From Bartonella melophagi K-2C (GTDB lineage Bacteria; Pseudomonadota; Alphaproteobacteria; Rhizobiales; Rhizobiaceae), in the NCBI RefSeq assembly GCF_000278255.1, contig NZ_JH725084.1, positions 118,759-182,758 on the forward strand: a stretch of DNA of 64,000 bases, read 5' to 3'. This document shows, one piece after another, positions 39,482-52,177 of the stretch. The notes beneath the pieces were generated by a model. It saw only the letters and a list, made by a program, of their open reading frames with translations. It was not told the origin of the DNA and ran no database searches. Position 1 is the stretch's first letter. Every line of letters starts with the position of its first letter. Made by a program: the position numbers and the translations under genes.

Positions 39482-40420
39482 TTAGTTATTGATAAATTGA
39501 GAGGTCTGTATTGCATGGATGATAGTGTTAACATTGTATTGTATCATACTCAGATAAGTTGCTGCAGGGTCGTTTTTTTCCGATAATGCATCAGAATAAA
39601 GAATGCCACCAATTTTCAAATTTGTTTCTTTTGCAATCTGTTCTATAAGGCGGGGGTTGGAGATATTTTCAACGAACAATGCAGATGCTTTATTGGCTTT
39701 AATTTGCTTAATAAGGTTGGCAACATCTGCTGCAGTGGCTTCTGTCTCTGTTGAGATACTTTGAGGTGCAAGTATAGTAAAACCATACTCATGAGCAAAA
39801 TAATTAAAAGCATCATGAGATGTAATAATGATGCGTTTATCTTGTGGGATGGTCGCAATTTGTGTTGTAATAGCTGCTTGCAGTGTATCGAGTTTTTGGA
39901 GATAAGCATCAGCATTTTTATTATAGCTTTCACATGATTGGTGATCGATTGTACAAAAAGCAACAGCAATATTTTTGACATAAATTTTTACATTAGAGAT
40001 AGCTTGCCAAGCGTGTGGATCAATACTGTTGTGATGATGATGTTTTGTACCGTGTTCTTGATCTTTAAGTGTAAGGGCGGGAATGTTGGCACTAGCTTCA
40101 ATAAGAAGTGCTTTTGTATCGCTTGCTGCGATGAGTCGGTTAATAGAATCTTCTAAATGAAGTCCATTTACAAAAATAATATGAGCGTCTCTAAGAACTT
40201 TTACATCACGTGGAGTGGGTTCATACGTATGAATGCTTGCATTAGGGCCAACTAAAGTTGTCATGGAAATATGATCACCTCCTACATTTTCTACCAAGTC
40301 TGCGAGGATAGAAAAGCTTGCGACAACTTTGATCTTATTATTTGCAGTGGCAGAAGATGAAAAAAAGGCGAAGAATAAAATAAAGCCGAGTAAAGCAAAT
40401 TGTTTAACACGTGTGTGCAT
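39482..40420 (-). CDS. Zinc/manganese ABC transporter, substrate-binding protein
   Basis: Cluster A-I (ZnuA/TroA) metal-binding protein of 312 residues with a signal peptide (cleavage near SATA, ~26). Probable ligands are the His in ASIHTYEPTP, the His in DPHAW, the His in TSHDAFNYFAHEYG and the Asp in the C-terminal ILYSDALS. A short His-rich loop (EHGTKHHHHNS, ~residues 123-133) is typical of zinc-binding ZnuA. Zinc is therefore favoured over manganese, but not proven. The gene is last in an ATPase-permease-binding protein operon, with nine bases to the permease. Confidence 0.9.
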   Translation of the reverse strand: MHTRVKQFALLGFILFFAFFSSSATANNKIKVVASFSILADLVENVGGDHISMTTLVGPNASIHTYEPTPRDVKVLRDAHIIFVNGLHLEDSINRLIAASDTKALLIEASANIPALTLKDQEHGTKHHHHNSIDPHAWQAISNVKIYVKNIAVAFCTIDHQSCESYNKNADAYLQKLDTLQAAITTQIATIPQDKRIIITSHDAFNYFAHEYGFTILAPQSISTETEATAADVANLIKQIKANKASALFVENISNPRLIEQIAKETNLKIGGILYSDALSEKNDPAATYLSMIQYNVNTIIHAIQTSQFINN

Positions 40421-40429
40421 ATTGTTTTC

Positions 40430-41302
40430 CTATGATGAAGAAGAAGTATAAAAAAGACGAGGGAACCGTGCTGCAATAAGGCCGCGTGGGCTTATGAAAC
40501 AAGAGAGAATATAGATAAATCCTGCAACTAAAATAATAGTAGGGCCAGAGGGAAGTGACATGTGAAAAGAAAGTAATAGACCAAATGCGCTAGAAATTAT
40601 TCCTAAAATGATAGATAGCACACAAATAGACCCTAGCCGCGAAAGCCAAAAACGAGCCGTGATGGCTGGAATCATCATAATGCCGACCGACATTAGAGCT
40701 CCTAGTGAGTGGAAACCACCGACCAGATTAAATACCGTAAGTCCAAGTAATAATATATGGATATATTTTCCTAAGGGAGAAAGTGATTTAAAAAACAATG
40801 GATCAAGGCTTTCCATTATAAGAGCACGCCAGAAAATACACAGACTGCTCATTGTTATCAACATTAAGGTAGTAATTAACCAAAGGGCTTCTGTGTCAAT
40901 GGAAAGAACTGAACCAAATAAAAAATGAAGAAGATCAACAGTTGATCCTTTGAGTGAAATGATAATAACTCCTCCTGCTAACGCAATAAGGTAAAAGACT
41001 GCCATTGATGCGTCTTCTTTTTGAAAGCCATTGCGTGAAATTAAGGCAGTCGCTAACACGACAATAATGCCCGCTATGATTCCACCAATAGCCATAGGAA
41101 TGAGGACAAACCCATAAAATAGAAAGGAAATTGCAACACCAGGAAGAATAGCATGAGACATGGCATCGCCTATTAAGCTCATTCCACGTAGTGTTAAAAA
41201 CACGCCAATAGGACAGGCGCTCATGGCTAATAGAGTCGAACCGATTAAGGCATTTTGCATGAATTTGAAATCAATAAAAGGTGCAAGGAAAAATTCGTAC
41301 AC
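40430..41302 (-). CDS. Zinc/manganese ABC transporter, permease
   Basis: ABC-3 family permease of 290 residues with eight or nine hydrophobic segments. Family motifs are present: LRGMSLIGDAMSHAILPGVA near residues 38-57 (exactly twenty quoted), GSVLSIDTEALW, and FHSLGALMSVGIMMIPAITA near residue 195. It forms the channel for the metal importer. It lies 15 bases after the ATPase gene and nine before the binding-protein gene. Confidence 0.9.
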   Translation of the reverse strand: MYEFFLAPFIDFKFMQNALIGSTLLAMSACPIGVFLTLRGMSLIGDAMSHAILPGVAISFLFYGFVLIPMAIGGIIAGIIVVLATALISRNGFQKEDASMAVFYLIALAGGVIIISLKGSTVDLLHFLFGSVLSIDTEALWLITTLMLITMSSLCIFWRALIMESLDPLFFKSLSPLGKYIHILLLGLTVFNLVGGFHSLGALMSVGIMMIPAITARFWLSRLGSICVLSIILGIISSAFGLLLSFHMSLPSGPTIILVAGFIYILSCFISPRGLIAARFPRLFYTSSSS

Positions 41303-41317
41303 GTATTATAATCCAAT

Positions 41318-42064
41318 CTACTTAGAATCATTGACAGGGAAATATTGTTTTAGTGAATTGTTAGGAGAAAAACTGGGTATGAAAAATGGCACGCTATGAT
41401 GGTCACTAGGGGTGAGGAATGGTGTTGCTTCTCTATAAAAGGCACATTGTTTATTGATTTGAATCGTTTTGGGAAAATGCTCTTGAACAATAAGAGGATC
41501 GTGCAGTGCCATAAGAACAGTTCGTCCTTGTTTTTGCCAATGGGTAATTAGTGCAAGAAGATCTTTTTGGGTATTAAGATCCACACCGTTGAAAGGTTCA
41601 TCAAGCAATATGATATCAGTATCCTGTACAATAATACGTGCAAAAAGAGCACGCTGTAATTGACCACTTGATAGTGTATCAAGCGAGCGATTAGCGAGCT
41701 CTGTAAGCCCAACTATTTCGAGTGCATTTTTAATTTTATCTTGATAAGAGCGCTGGTTTTTCAATAACCCACAAAAAGACCACAGTCCTGTCTTTATAAG
41801 CGTTTCTACATTGATTGGAAACGTTCGGTCAATTTCACATTGTTGGGCAAGATAAGCGACACGGCTTTTCATTGGTTTTGTAATTTTGCCACTAATAGGC
41901 TTAATCAATCCTGCGATGGCTTTAAGCAATGTAGATTTTCCAGAACCATTATCACCAATTATTGCGATTAATGAGTTTACTGTTAATTTTGCTGAAAAAT
42001 CCTTTATTATTGTCCTATTTGCATAACCTAGTGTTACATTGTTGAAATATAAGCACATATCCAT
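41318..42064 (-). CDS. Zinc/manganese ABC transporter, ATPase
   Basis: ATPase of 248 residues: Walker A GDNGSGKST, Q-loop YLAQQ, signature LSSGQLQRA, Walker B IILLDEPFNGVD and switch His in MALHD. It begins MDMCLYFNNVTLGY; ATG 42058 is a possible alternative start. It is first in the operon, so the metal-responsive site would lie in 42065-42150. The divergent nrd operon shares this upstream region. Confidence 0.9.
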   Translation of the reverse strand: MDMCLYFNNVTLGYANRTIIKDFSAKLTVNSLIAIIGDNGSGKSTLLKAIAGLIKPISGKITKPMKSRVAYLAQQCEIDRTFPINVETLIKTGLWSFCGLLKNQRSYQDKIKNALEIVGLTELANRSLDTLSSGQLQRALFARIIVQDTDIILLDEPFNGVDLNTQKDLLALITHWQKQGRTVLMALHDPLIVQEHFPKTIQINKQCAFYREATPFLTPSDHHSVPFFIPSFSPNNSLKQYFPVNDSK

Positions 42065-42091
42065 ACCATTTTTATTCTTTCTACATAAGTT

Positions 42092-42128
42092 ATGTTATAT
42101 AGTTACGTTTGTCAATGAAATGTTATAT
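42092..42128. promoter_or_regulatory. Repeated ATGTTATAT sites upstream of the metal importer
   Basis: ATGTTATAT occurs twice in the same direction (42092-42100 and 42120-42128), 28 bases apart and 28-64 bases before the importer start. The second lies in GAAATGTTATA, which resembles half-sites of Zur/Fur-type operators in alphaproteobacteria. The full palindrome is not perfect, so the assignment is tentative. Confidence 0.35.
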
Positions 42129-42204
42129 CGTTGTATATGTTTTTGAAGGTTATATACTTTGATGGGAAGATCGTGGAAAATTCACAATAATGGTTGAATT
42201 TTTC

Positions 42205-42241
42205 TTGACGAAATAACGTGCGTGTATACTATATATAGTAT
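42205..42241 (+). promoter_or_regulatory. Probable NrdR box and promoter for nrdHIEF
   Basis: ATACTATATATAGTAT (42226-42241) is a perfect 16-bp palindrome closely matching the NrdR box (core CTATATATAG). TTGACG at 42205-42210 would place a -10 inside the palindrome (ACTATA or CTATAT at 17-18 bases), so NrdR binding would block RNA polymerase. Only one box is seen; NrdR boxes usually come in pairs. The distance to nrdH is ~510 bases. Confidence 0.6.
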
Positions 42242-42272
42242 CAAAATGATTGATGATTTTAAATGAGCGCAA

Positions 42273-42320
42273 ATGGGAATATCACGCATTTTTGAAGCTC
42301 TGATTGCTTCTACAATATAG
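42273..42320 (+). CDS. Possible 15-residue leader peptide
   Basis: ATG 42273 to TAG 42320 encodes MGISRIFEALIASTI, about 30 bases after the NrdR-like palindrome. No clear ribosome-binding site precedes it. It could be a leader peptide before the following hairpin and T-run, or a chance frame. Confidence 0.2.
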   Translation: MGISRIFEALIASTI

Positions 42321-42355
42321 CAAAAATTGTATTATAAATAATTGAGTAGTAGTTC

Positions 42356-42391
42356 CGCTAAAGTGTTTGTTTAGCGAGGGAGGTTTTTTTT
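42356..42391 (+). terminator. Possible attenuator or small-RNA end in the nrd leader
   Basis: CGCTAAA (42356-42362) pairs with TTTAGCG (42370-42376) across a 7-base loop; AGGGAGG then separates the stem from a run of eight T (42384-42391). The T-run is not directly next to the stem, so intrinsic termination is uncertain. Confidence 0.35.
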
Positions 42392-42455
42392 GTATTGTTT
42401 GTAAATCGAAAACTTTTTTGCAATGTGAAAAGCCTAGAGGGATATAAGGAACATC

Positions 42456-42485
42456 CTCTTACTATTTTTATAAAAACAGTAAGAG
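42456..42485. repeat. Long hairpin in the nrd leader
   Basis: CTCTTACT (42456-42463) pairs with AGTAAGAG (42478-42485); one mismatch inwards, TTTTT (42465-42469) pairs with AAAAA (42472-42476). The whole is a 30-base near-perfect hairpin ~270 bases upstream of nrdH. No T-run follows. Confidence 0.4.
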
Positions 42486-42754
42486 AGGGGAATGGAAAAT
42501 GAGTTAAAGTAAGATGTTAAAAATGTTGTTTTGTAACTGATTATTGTAAAATAGCCATTTGTTAGCATCAAGTTTTTATTATTTAGTAATGGAGTGTCGC
42601 TTAATATCTAAGGTTTGTATTTATTTGTAACTAAAATATAGCTGTATGTATTTTACATGAAAGTTACTTTTTTTATTATTTTGTAAGTATTTGTATAAAT
42701 TGTCAGAGTAAACTTTTTTAGGTTGTTTTTTTTGAAATATGAAAGTTGAAGAGA

Positions 42755-42979
42755 ATGTCTATAACTATTTATAGTAAGCCATCTTGTGTCCAATGTAATG
42801 CTACTTATCGTGCCTTCGATGCTAAGGGTATTAATTATCGTGTCGTTGATATTTCACGTGATGAACAAGCCTATAATTTTATTCAATCTCTAGGGTATCG
42901 TCAGGTTCCTGTAGTTGTATGTGGTGAAAATCATTGGTCGGGTTTTAGACCAGATATGATTAATGGTCTTTGTGGCTAA
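42755..42979 (+). CDS. nrdH: Glutaredoxin-like protein NrdH
   Basis: NrdH is the dedicated electron donor of class Ib ribonucleotide reductase. The 74-residue protein has the redox motif CVQC in SKPSCVQCNAT and the NrdH C-terminal WSGFRPDMI, which replaces the glutathione-binding region of true glutaredoxins. ATG 42755 (MSITIYSKPS) is preferred over TTG 42746. The stop codon overlaps the nrdI start (TAATG). Confidence 0.95.
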   Translation: MSITIYSKPSCVQCNATYRAFDAKGINYRVVDISRDEQAYNFIQSLGYRQVPVVVCGENHWSGFRPDMINGLCG

Positions 42980-43371
42980 TGGGGCTTATTGTCTATTATT
43001 CGAGTGTAACGGGTAATACTGAGTATTTCGTTTCTCAGCTAGGTCAACAGCTTTTCAAAATTGATAAAAAAAAACCATCTGTGTTAGTTGGAAAGCCTTA
43101 TATATTGGTCGTACCTACCTATGCAGACGGAGAAGGTAGGATGGCGGTGCCAAAGCCCGTTATTCATTTCCTTAATGAAATAGAAAACCGTAAATTAATT
43201 CGTGGAGTAATTGGAGGAGGAAATCGTAATTTCGGTTGTAATTATAGTTTAGCGAGCAAGATTATTTCTGAAAAATGTTTTGTACCTTGCCTTTATCGTT
43301 TTGAGTTGCGTGGAACAGATGAAGACGTTATTTTTGTTAAAAAGGGATTAGAAAAGTTTTGGAAAAAATAG
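42979..43371 (+). CDS. nrdI: Flavodoxin-like protein NrdI
   Basis: NrdI is a flavoprotein that supplies the oxidant needed to build the manganese-tyrosyl radical cofactor of NrdF. The 130-residue protein starts [18 protein letters not shown] with the FMN-phosphate loop SSVTGNT, then [10 protein letters not shown] and [11 protein letters not shown] near the flavin ring. It overlaps nrdH by one base and precedes nrdE by two, so nrdHIEF is a single operon. Confidence 0.95.
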   Translation: MGLIVYYSSVTGNTEYFVSQLGQQLFKIDKKKPSVLVGKPYILVVPTYADGEGRMAVPKPVIHFLNEIENRKLIRGVIGGGNRNFGCNYSLASKIISEKCFVPCLYRFELRGTDEDVIFVKKGLEKFWKK

Positions 43372-43373
43372 AT

Positions 43374-45509
43374 ATGGAAGGGCTTCAGAAGCCGGATCAA
43401 ATTACAGATTATCATGCACTCAATGCAATGCTTAACCTTTATGATGAAAATGGTCATATTCAATTTGATATGGATCGCCTTGCTGCACGGCAATATTTTC
43501 TCCAGCATGTTAATCAAAATACGGTTTTTTTTCATGATTTGAAGGAAAAAATAGACTATCTGATAGAAGAAGGTTATTACGAGAAAGCGTTATTTGAGCT
43601 TTATGATTTTTCTTTTGTCAAAAAGCTGTTTAAACGTGCTTATGCATTTAAATTTCGTTTTCCTACCTTTTTGGGGGCGTTCAAATATTATACCAGTTAT
43701 ACGCTGAAAACCTTTGATGGAAAGCGCTATCTTGAGCGTTATGAAGATCGTGTTTGCCTTGTTGCTTTATATTTAGCGCAAGGCAATAAAACTCTTGCTG
43801 AGTGTTTGGTTGATGAGATTATTACAGGGCGGTTTCAACCTGCAACACCGACGTTTTTAAATGCAGGGAAAAAGCAACGAGGTGAGTTGGTATCGTGTTT
43901 TCTATTGCGGGTTGAAGATAATATGGAGTCGATTGGTCGCTCGATTAATTCAGCTTTGCAACTTTCAAAACGCGGTGGAGGTGTTGCACTTTGTTTGACT
44001 AATTTGCGAGAAGCAGGGGCACCGATCAAACAGATAGAAAATCAGTCATCTGGTGTTTTGCCTGTGATGAAATTGTTAGAAGATGCATTTTCTTATGCTA
44101 ATCAACTTGGTGCGCGACAAGGTGCTGGTGCTGTCTATTTACATGCGCATCATTTAGATATTATGACATTTTTAGATACAAAGCGCGAAAATGCTGACGA
44201 AAAGGTTAGAATCAAAACTCTTTCGCTTGGTGTTATCATCCCTGATATTACTTTTGAACTTGCACGTAATAATGAGGATATGTATCTATTTTCGCCTTAT
44301 GACATTGAACGGGTTGTGGGAAAACCTTTTAGCGACATTTCTTTGACGGAGCATTATCGATCTTTTGTTGATAATTCAAAAATCCGTAAGAAGAAGATAA
44401 GTGCGCGTGTTTTTTTTCAGACATTAGCAGAAATACAGTTTGAATCAGGTTATCCATATCTTTTGTTTGAAGATACAGCTAATAGAACTAACCCGATAGC
44501 AGGTCGTATTAATATGAGCAATCTATGCTCAGAAATTTTGCAGGTAAATGAAGCAAGTGAGCTGGAAACAGATTTAACTTATCGTACAGTTGGAAATGAT
44601 ATATCATGTAATCTTGGTTCAATGAACATCGCAAAAGCGATGGAAAGCAGTGATTTTGGTTGGACAGTGGAAACAGCTGTTCGTGCCCTTACTGCTGTTT
44701 CTGATATGAGTAATATTGCGTGTGTACCTTCTATTGCAAAGGGCAATTCCGAAAGTCATGCAATTGGTTTGGGGCAAATGAATTTGCACGGTTTTTTAGC
44801 ACGTGAACGGATTTATTATGGGTCGCCGGAAGCAATTGATTTCACTAATATCTATTTTTATACAGTAACATATCACGTATTGCGTGCTTCCAATTTGATT
44901 GCGAGCGAACGTCAGAAAGTATTTGTAGGATTTGAAAAATCAGCTTATGCAGATGGCCGTTTTTTCACAAAATATATTGAGAAAGAATGGAAACCACAAT
45001 TTCCACTTGTACAAGAGCTTTTTGAGCGTAATAATATCGTTATACCAAATCAAGAAGACTGGAAGGAGCTCAAGAAATCAGTTATCGAACATGGGCTTTA
45101 TAATCGCAATCTTCAAGCTATTCCGCCTACAGGATCTATTTCCTACATTAATCATGCGACTTCTTCGATTCATCCAATTGCTTCAAAGATTGAAATTCGT
45201 AAAGAAGGTAAGATCGGACGCGTTTATTATCCTGCTCCTTATATGGATAATACAAATTTAGATTTCTATCAGGATGCTTATGAGATTGGGCCTGAAAAAA
45301 TTATTGATACTTACGCCGCTGCGACGCAGCATGTAGATCAAGGTCTTTCGTTGACTTTATTTTTTCCTGATACAGCTACTACGCGTGATGTTAACTGTGC
45401 ACAAATTTATGCTTGGAAAAAAGGTATAAAAAGTGTTTATTATATCCGTCTACGGCAAAAGGCATTGAGTGGAACAGAAGTTGATGGCTGTGTTTCGTGC
45501 AGCTTGTAG
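43374..45509 (+). CDS. nrdE: Ribonucleoside-diphosphate reductase class Ib, alpha subunit
   Basis: NrdE reduces ribonucleoside diphosphates to deoxy forms. The 711-residue protein has the R1 N-terminal and barrel domains, with the first redox cysteine in [14 protein letters not shown], the active cysteine region NLCSEILQV, the PPTGSISYI loop, and the C-terminal CVSC pair that exchanges with NrdH. It lacks the N-terminal ATP-cone of class Ia enzymes, as expected for Ib. ATG 43374 follows TTGGAAAAAATAG; a TTG five codons upstream overlaps nrdI. Confidence 0.96.
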   Translation: MEGLQKPDQITDYHALNAMLNLYDENGHIQFDMDRLAARQYFLQHVNQNTVFFHDLKEKIDYLIEEGYYEKALFELYDFSFVKKLFKRAYAFKFRFPTFLGAFKYYTSYTLKTFDGKRYLERYEDRVCLVALYLAQGNKTLAECLVDEIITGRFQPATPTFLNAGKKQRGELVSCFLLRVEDNMESIGRSINSALQLSKRGGGVALCLTNLREAGAPIKQIENQSSGVLPVMKLLEDAFSYANQLGARQGAGAVYLHAHHLDIMTFLDTKRENADEKVRIKTLSLGVIIPDITFELARNNEDMYLFSPYDIERVVGKPFSDISLTEHYRSFVDNSKIRKKKISARVFFQTLAEIQFESGYPYLLFEDTANRTNPIAGRINMSNLCSEILQVNEASELETDLTYRTVGNDISCNLGSMNIAKAMESSDFGWTVETAVRALTAVSDMSNIACVPSIAKGNSESHAIGLGQMNLHGFLARERIYYGSPEAIDFTNIYFYTVTYHVLRASNLIASERQKVFVGFEKSAYADGRFFTKYIEKEWKPQFPLVQELFERNNIVIPNQEDWKELKKSVIEHGLYNRNLQAIPPTGSISYINHATSSIHPIASKIEIRKEGKIGRVYYPAPYMDNTNLDFYQDAYEIGPEKIIDTYAAATQHVDQGLSLTLFFPDTATTRDVNCAQIYAWKKGIKSVYYIRLRQKALSGTEVDGCVSCSL

Positions 45510-47355
<1,846 letters not shown>

Positions 47356-47359
<4 letters not shown>

Positions 47360-48435
47360 TTGTTATCGTTCATTTCAGTAAGGAGTTCTGTCTGATGATT
47401 GGAAATAAGTGCATGAATAAGTTCATCAAGATCTCCCTCCATGACACGATCAAGCTTATACAAAGTGAGATTAATACGATGATCAGTCACACGTCCTTGT
47501 GGGAAATTGTAAGTACGAATACGTTCCGATCGATCACCGGAGCCAATTTGAGTTTTACGAGATTCTGAACGCTCATTTTCTGCTTTTTGTCGTTCAATAT
47601 CAAATAAACGCGCGCGTAAAATTTGAAGTGCACGTGTTCGATTTTGGTGTTGTGATTTTTCTGCTTGTACAACCATAATTCCTGTTGGAATATGGGTGAT
47701 ACGTACAGCTGAATCCGTTGTATTTACATGCTGCCCACCTGCACCAGAAGCACGCATTGTATCAATACGAATATCTTCTGGATGAATTGCAATGTCAATT
47801 TCTTCGGCTTCTGGGAGTACTGCAACGGTGGCAGCTGATGTATGGATACGTCCACCAGCTTCTGTTTCAGGGATTCGTTGTACGCGGTGAACACCTGATT
47901 CAAACTTAAGTTTAGAAAATACACCTTTGCCAGAAACGGTAGCAACAATTTCTTTATATCCACCAACATCTCCATCACTCAATGAAATGATTTCAACTTT
48001 CCAGTTATGAGTATTGGCATAACGTTCATACATGCGAAAAAGATCACCAGCAAAAAGCGCTGCTTCTGATCCACCTGTTCCTGCTCGAATTTCAATAATA
48101 GCGCTTTTTTCATCAGCAATATCTTTGGGTAGAAGAAGAATTTGGAGTTCTCGCTCAAGTTGCTCAATTTTTTGACATAGTAATAACAGTTCTTCTTGAG
48201 CAAGATTACGCATTTCCACATCTGTTTGCTTATCACTAATGATGTTTTTGAGTTCTTCTATTTCTTTGTAGAGAGCGTTTAATGTGCGTATAGGGGTAAC
48301 GATTAACTGTAATTCTGCATATTCAGAAGCTAATTTTATATAAATTTCAGCATTTGGGCTTCCGGCCATTTGGCTTTCAATTACTTCAAAGCGCTTTTCA
48401 ATTTGCTTTATACGGTTTTGCGGCAAAGAAACCAT
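47356..48435 (-). CDS. prfA: Peptide chain release factor 1
   Basis: RF1 reads UAA and UAG and triggers release of the peptide. The protein has 359 residues. Its codon-recognition PxT motif appears as PET in [10 protein letters not shown], and the catalytic GGQ lies in [22 protein letters not shown] and the C-terminal [15 protein letters not shown] are typical. ATG 48435 is used; the frame opens with TTG two codons upstream. prmC follows with overlap. Confidence 0.96.
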
Positions 48436-48614
48436 GGGCAATATTAGCCTAATTTTGTTATAATATTAATAGTTCGTATAATCATCATATGGTAAAGGCT
48501 TGATCAAGCAAAAAAAACGTTTTTAACTATGAAAACTATAAAATTCTAAAGCGAATTTGTGTAAAACTTATTTTGAGTGAGCAGTTTCTAAATAAGGCAC
48601 ATAAAATCACCAAT

Positions 48615-49031
48615 TTAGGAATTACGTTTTTTCCCATAAAGCTCAAGACGATGGTGAATTATATTGTAGCCGAGAGAATGGGCGATCTCTTCTTGCAATT
48701 TTTCAATAATATCAGACTGAAATTCGATAATGTGTCCTGTTTCTACATCAATAAGATGGTCATGGTGTTGGCCATTTGCTTGTTCAAAACGCGATGGTCC
48801 GCCACTGAAAGCGTGACGATGAATTGTTCCATTTTCTTCTAATGTTTTCATTGTGCGATAAACAGTCGACAGTGAAATACTAGAATCTATTTTGTTTGCA
48901 CGCTGAAAAATTTCAAATGCATTAAGGTGGTCATCTGTATCGGTTAAAATATCGAGAATAATACGCCTTTGGCGTGTTATCCTTAAACCTGCAGCTCGCA
49001 ATACTTGTTCATAGTTTTGTTTTTTATCCAT
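48615..49031 (-). CDS. fur: Fur family metal-responsive regulator
   Basis: Ferric-uptake-regulator-type repressor of 138 residues. Winged helix-turn-helix at residues ~10-85 ([26 protein letters not shown]), then the metal/dimer domain with [17 protein letters not shown] and the HHRLELYG end. It lacks the C-terminal CxxC pairs common in zinc-responsive Zur, so it is more likely Fur or the alphaproteobacterial manganese form Mur. It lies 15 bases after secA on the same strand. Confidence 0.9.
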   Translation of the reverse strand: MDKKQNYEQVLRAAGLRITRQRRIILDILTDTDDHLNAFEIFQRANKIDSSISLSTVYRTMKTLEENGTIHRHAFSGGPSRFEQANGQHHDHLIDVETGHIIEFQSDIIEKLQEEIAHSLGYNIIHHRLELYGKKRNS

Positions 49032-49046
49032 CTTAACTGTCTACTT

Positions 49047-51764
49047 CTATATGAAGGAGCCATGACAATGTTTATATTTTTTTGCTGAACCGCAAGGACA
49101 AAGCTCATTGCGTCCAATTTTTCCCCATGTGGTTGGATCATTGGGGTTACGTTTAGTTGGATCAACAAACCTATTTTCTTGTGTTCGAGCCCACAAGAAA
49201 GTATCATTTTTTTCATTTTGATTATCAGAAGCAGACTGGTCAATACAGGTTTGCACAGGTGCTGTTGGTTCTGTAGGTTGTTGAATAACCTCAAAACGCA
49301 TGAGTTTAGAAATAGCATTTCTACGTAGATTTCTGAGCATGGTTTGAAAGAGTTCAAATGCTTCTGTTTTATATTCATTGAGAGGATCTCGTTGAGCATA
49401 TCCACGAAAACCAATAATAGAACGTAAATGATCTAAATTAACTAGATGTTCACGCCATAATGTGTCAATTGTTTCAAGTAATATAGCTTTATGAAAGTAG
49501 GCCATAATTTCTGGACGATATTGTTCAGTGCGCTCATTTTCAAGTTTGGTAACGGCTTCTAATACGCGTTCAAAAATTTGTTTTTCAGCAACTCCATCTT
49601 CTTTTGCCCATTCTTCCACTGGTAGTTCAAGATTAAAAAGCTGATGCAGCTCTTTTTGCAAAGCTTTCGTATCCCATTTTTCAGAATATGTTCCAGATGG
49701 AATGTAGGCTTCTACCAAATTATCAACCACCTCATGTCGCATTTCACTAATTGTTTCCGTCAAATTTTCTGCATTCATAATTTCCATACGCTGCTCAAAA
49801 ATAACTTTGCGTTGATCATTCATCACATCGTCATATTTTAACAGGTTTTTACGGATTTCGAAGTTTCGTGCTTCAACTTTTTTTTGAGCTTTTTCAAGCG
49901 CTTTATTAATCCATGGATGGATAATGGCTTCATTTTCTCTCAATCCAAGTTTTTGCAATACGCTATTCATACGGTCGGAACCAAAGATACGCATAAGGTC
50001 GTCTTGAAGTGAAAGAAAAAATTTTGAACGACCCGGATCGCCCTGACGTCCAGAACGACCACGAAGCTGATTGTCAATACGACGACTTTCATGGCGCTCG
50101 GTAGCAAGAACATAAAGACCACCGGCAGATAATGCTTTTTCTTTAAGTTGCTTGACGTCTTTTATAATTTCTTCAATTCTAGCAATTCGTTCCGCTCCTT
50201 CGGGGATATCCTGTAGCTCTTGTCGAATTCGCATCTCAACATTACCACCAAGCTGTATGTCAGTGCCGCGACCTGCCATATTTGTTGCGATGGTTAATGC
50301 TCCGGGAACACCAGCTTGTGCGATAATATATGCTTCTTGTTCATGGTAGCGAGCATTTAAAACTTTAAAATTGGTAATACCTTCTTTGCGTAAGCGTTCT
50401 GCTAGTTGTTCTGATTTTTCAATAGAAGTAGTACCTACAAGGATAGGTTGTCCTTTTTCGTGTGCTTGACGAATATCTCGCACAATGGCACGATATTTTT
50501 CTTCCGCTGTTCGATAGATTTCATCATCTTCATCAAGACGTTGCACCGGAAGATTTGTAGGGATTTCAACAACTTCAAGGCCATAGATATTATTGAATTC
50601 TTCAGCTTCTGTTACAGCAGTCCCCGTCATACCAGACAATTTTTTATACATACGGAAATAATTTTGAAAAGTAATAGATGCTAATGTCTGATTTTCTGGT
50701 TGAATGGCTACATGTTCTTTGGCTTCTAGTGCTTGATGCAAACCTTCAGAATAACGCCGTCCTGGCATCATACGACCTGTAAATTCATCAATAATGACGA
50801 TTTCGCCATTACGAACAATATAATCTTTGTCCTGAATAAATAGTTTATGGGCTTTCAAAGCATTGTTGATATGGTGAACAGTAGCAACATTTTCTATATC
50901 ATAGAGACTTCCACTTTTAAGAAGCCCGGCTTGTTCAAGCATTTTTTCAATTTTTTCAGTACCGATTTCGGTAAAAATTGTTGTTTTTTGTTTTTCATCT
51001 ATTTCGTAGTCTTCTGGAGTTAGAGAAGAAATAAATGTGTCAATAAGATTATAGAAGTCGGTGCGATCTTCTAGAGGACCGGAAATAATAAGAGGGGTAC
51101 GCGCTTCATCTATGAGGATTGAATCAACTTCATCGATAATTGCATAATGATGCCCACGTTGAACCATTTGGTTAGGGCTAAAGGTCATATTATCACGTAA
51201 ATAATCAAAACCCAATTCATTATTTGTCGCATAGGTAATGTCACACGCATAGGCTGCTCGGCGAGCATCGCTATCGAGGTCATGTAGAATAACACCTGTG
51301 CTTAAACTCAAAAATCCGTAAATTTTGCTCATTGCTTCAGCATCACGACTAGCAAGATAATCGTTCACAGTAACAACATGAACACCTTTTCCTTCTAATG
51401 CGTTGAGGTAAACTGGCAAAGTTGCCATTAATGTTTTACCTTCACCGGTACGCATTTCAGCGATGCCTCGATCATGAAGAACCATTCCACCGATGAGTTG
51501 TACATCAAAGGGACGCATGCTATAAACACGTTTTGCTGCTTCACGGACAGTTGCAAAAGCTTCCACTAAGAGCGAATCAATAGTTGCTCCTTCAGTTAAT
51601 CTTTGACGAAATTCGCTAGTTTTTTGGCAAAGCTGCGTATCACTTAATTTTTGGAATTGTTCTTCCAACGCATTAATTTGTACAACTTTTTGGCGAAAAG
51701 TTTTAATACGACGCTCATGAGCTGAACCAAAAAGTTTGCGCACAAAAACACCTAAATTGACCAT
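49047..51764 (-). CDS. secA: Preprotein translocase subunit SecA
   Basis: SecA is the ATPase motor that drives precursor proteins through SecYEG. The 905-residue protein has Walker A in [11 protein letters not shown], Walker [15 protein letters not shown], the preprotein cross-linking domain, the second motor domain with [13 protein letters not shown] and [11 protein letters not shown], and a C-terminal zinc-binding SEC-C motif ([16 protein letters not shown]) that contacts SecB. ATG 51764 follows AAAGGACCAGGA. The ppiC-like chaperone gene is divergent. Confidence 0.98.
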   Translation of the reverse strand: MVNLGVFVRKLFGSAHERRIKTFRQKVVQINALEEQFQKLSDTQLCQKTSEFRQRLTEGATIDSLLVEAFATVREAAKRVYSMRPFDVQLIGGMVLHDRGIAEMRTGEGKTLMATLPVYLNALEGKGVHVVTVNDYLASRDAEAMSKIYGFLSLSTGVILHDLDSDARRAAYACDITYATNNELGFDYLRDNMTFSPNQMVQRGHHYAIIDEVDSILIDEARTPLIISGPLEDRTDFYNLIDTFISSLTPEDYEIDEKQKTTIFTEIGTEKIEKMLEQAGLLKSGSLYDIENVATVHHINNALKAHKLFIQDKDYIVRNGEIVIIDEFTGRMMPGRRYSEGLHQALEAKEHVAIQPENQTLASITFQNYFRMYKKLSGMTGTAVTEAEEFNNIYGLEVVEIPTNLPVQRLDEDDEIYRTAEEKYRAIVRDIRQAHEKGQPILVGTTSIEKSEQLAERLRKEGITNFKVLNARYHEQEAYIIAQAGVPGALTIATNMAGRGTDIQLGGNVEMRIRQELQDIPEGAERIARIEEIIKDVKQLKEKALSAGGLYVLATERHESRRIDNQLRGRSGRQGDPGRSKFFLSLQDDLMRIFGSDRMNSVLQKLGLRENEAIIHPWINKALEKAQKKVEARNFEIRKNLLKYDDVMNDQRKVIFEQRMEIMNAENLTETISEMRHEVVDNLVEAYIPSGTYSEKWDTKALQKELHQLFNLELPVEEWAKEDGVAEKQIFERVLEAVTKLENERTEQYRPEIMAYFHKAILLETIDTLWREHLVNLDHLRSIIGFRGYAQRDPLNEYKTEAFELFQTMLRNLRRNAISKLMRFEVIQQPTEPTAPVQTCIDQSASDNQNEKNDTFLWARTQENRFVDPTKRNPNDPTTWGKIGRNELCPCGSAKKYKHCHGSFI

Positions 51765-52177
51765 TCCTGGTCCTTTCTTTTATTTATTACCATTGCGCTT
51801 GGTCGCTTCAATATTCAAATATATTATCCCTATTTTGTATCTTTTAGAGGTACTTGATACAACCAAAAATGTGGGCAATATTATCATATTTCTAGTAGGT
51901 AACTTCTTTATATTTAAATTTTATAGTAGATAAAAGGCTAAATCCATCGTGTCAACTTTAGGAATATTATTTAGTTTATAGAGTATAGAATGATTTAGGG
52001 TATAATATGACATTTTTCACTATGGTTATGGTATATATTATCCGAGTAAAACAAGATAAAAGGATAAATTCTGCGTTTTTTTAACAAAATTGCTGATTTA
52101 TTTATCATGTTAGAGATTAAAGTGCTATGATAAAAATTAAAGCCTGGAAGTACATTCATTCTTAAGGGAGTATATTT
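51765..52177. other. Divergent promoter region of secA and the PpiC-type gene
   Basis: 413 AT-rich bases. Ribosome-binding sites are visible at both ends (AAGGACCAGGA for secA; AAGGGAG for the isomerase). No ORF, RNA gene or strong repeat was found. Confidence 0.5.

Larger units (their letters stand above)
42065..42754. other. Divergent regulatory region between the metal importer and nrdHIEF
   Basis: 690 bases. From left to right: repeated ATGTTATAT sequences near the importer start, an NrdR-box-like palindrome with a -35 hexamer, a 15-codon ORF, a hairpin with a T8 run, and a long hairpin, each listed separately. The remainder up to nrdH is AT-rich with no ORF. Confidence 0.6.

Noticed and set aside
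42241-42754. Cobalamin riboswitch in the nrd leader
   Set aside because: No B12-box sequence (GCCACTG type) was found, and class Ib enzymes do not need cobalamin.
48983-49414. 143-codon frame on the minus strand
   Set aside because: It overlaps the end of secA and the start of fur in another frame, and its composition is that of a frame shadow.
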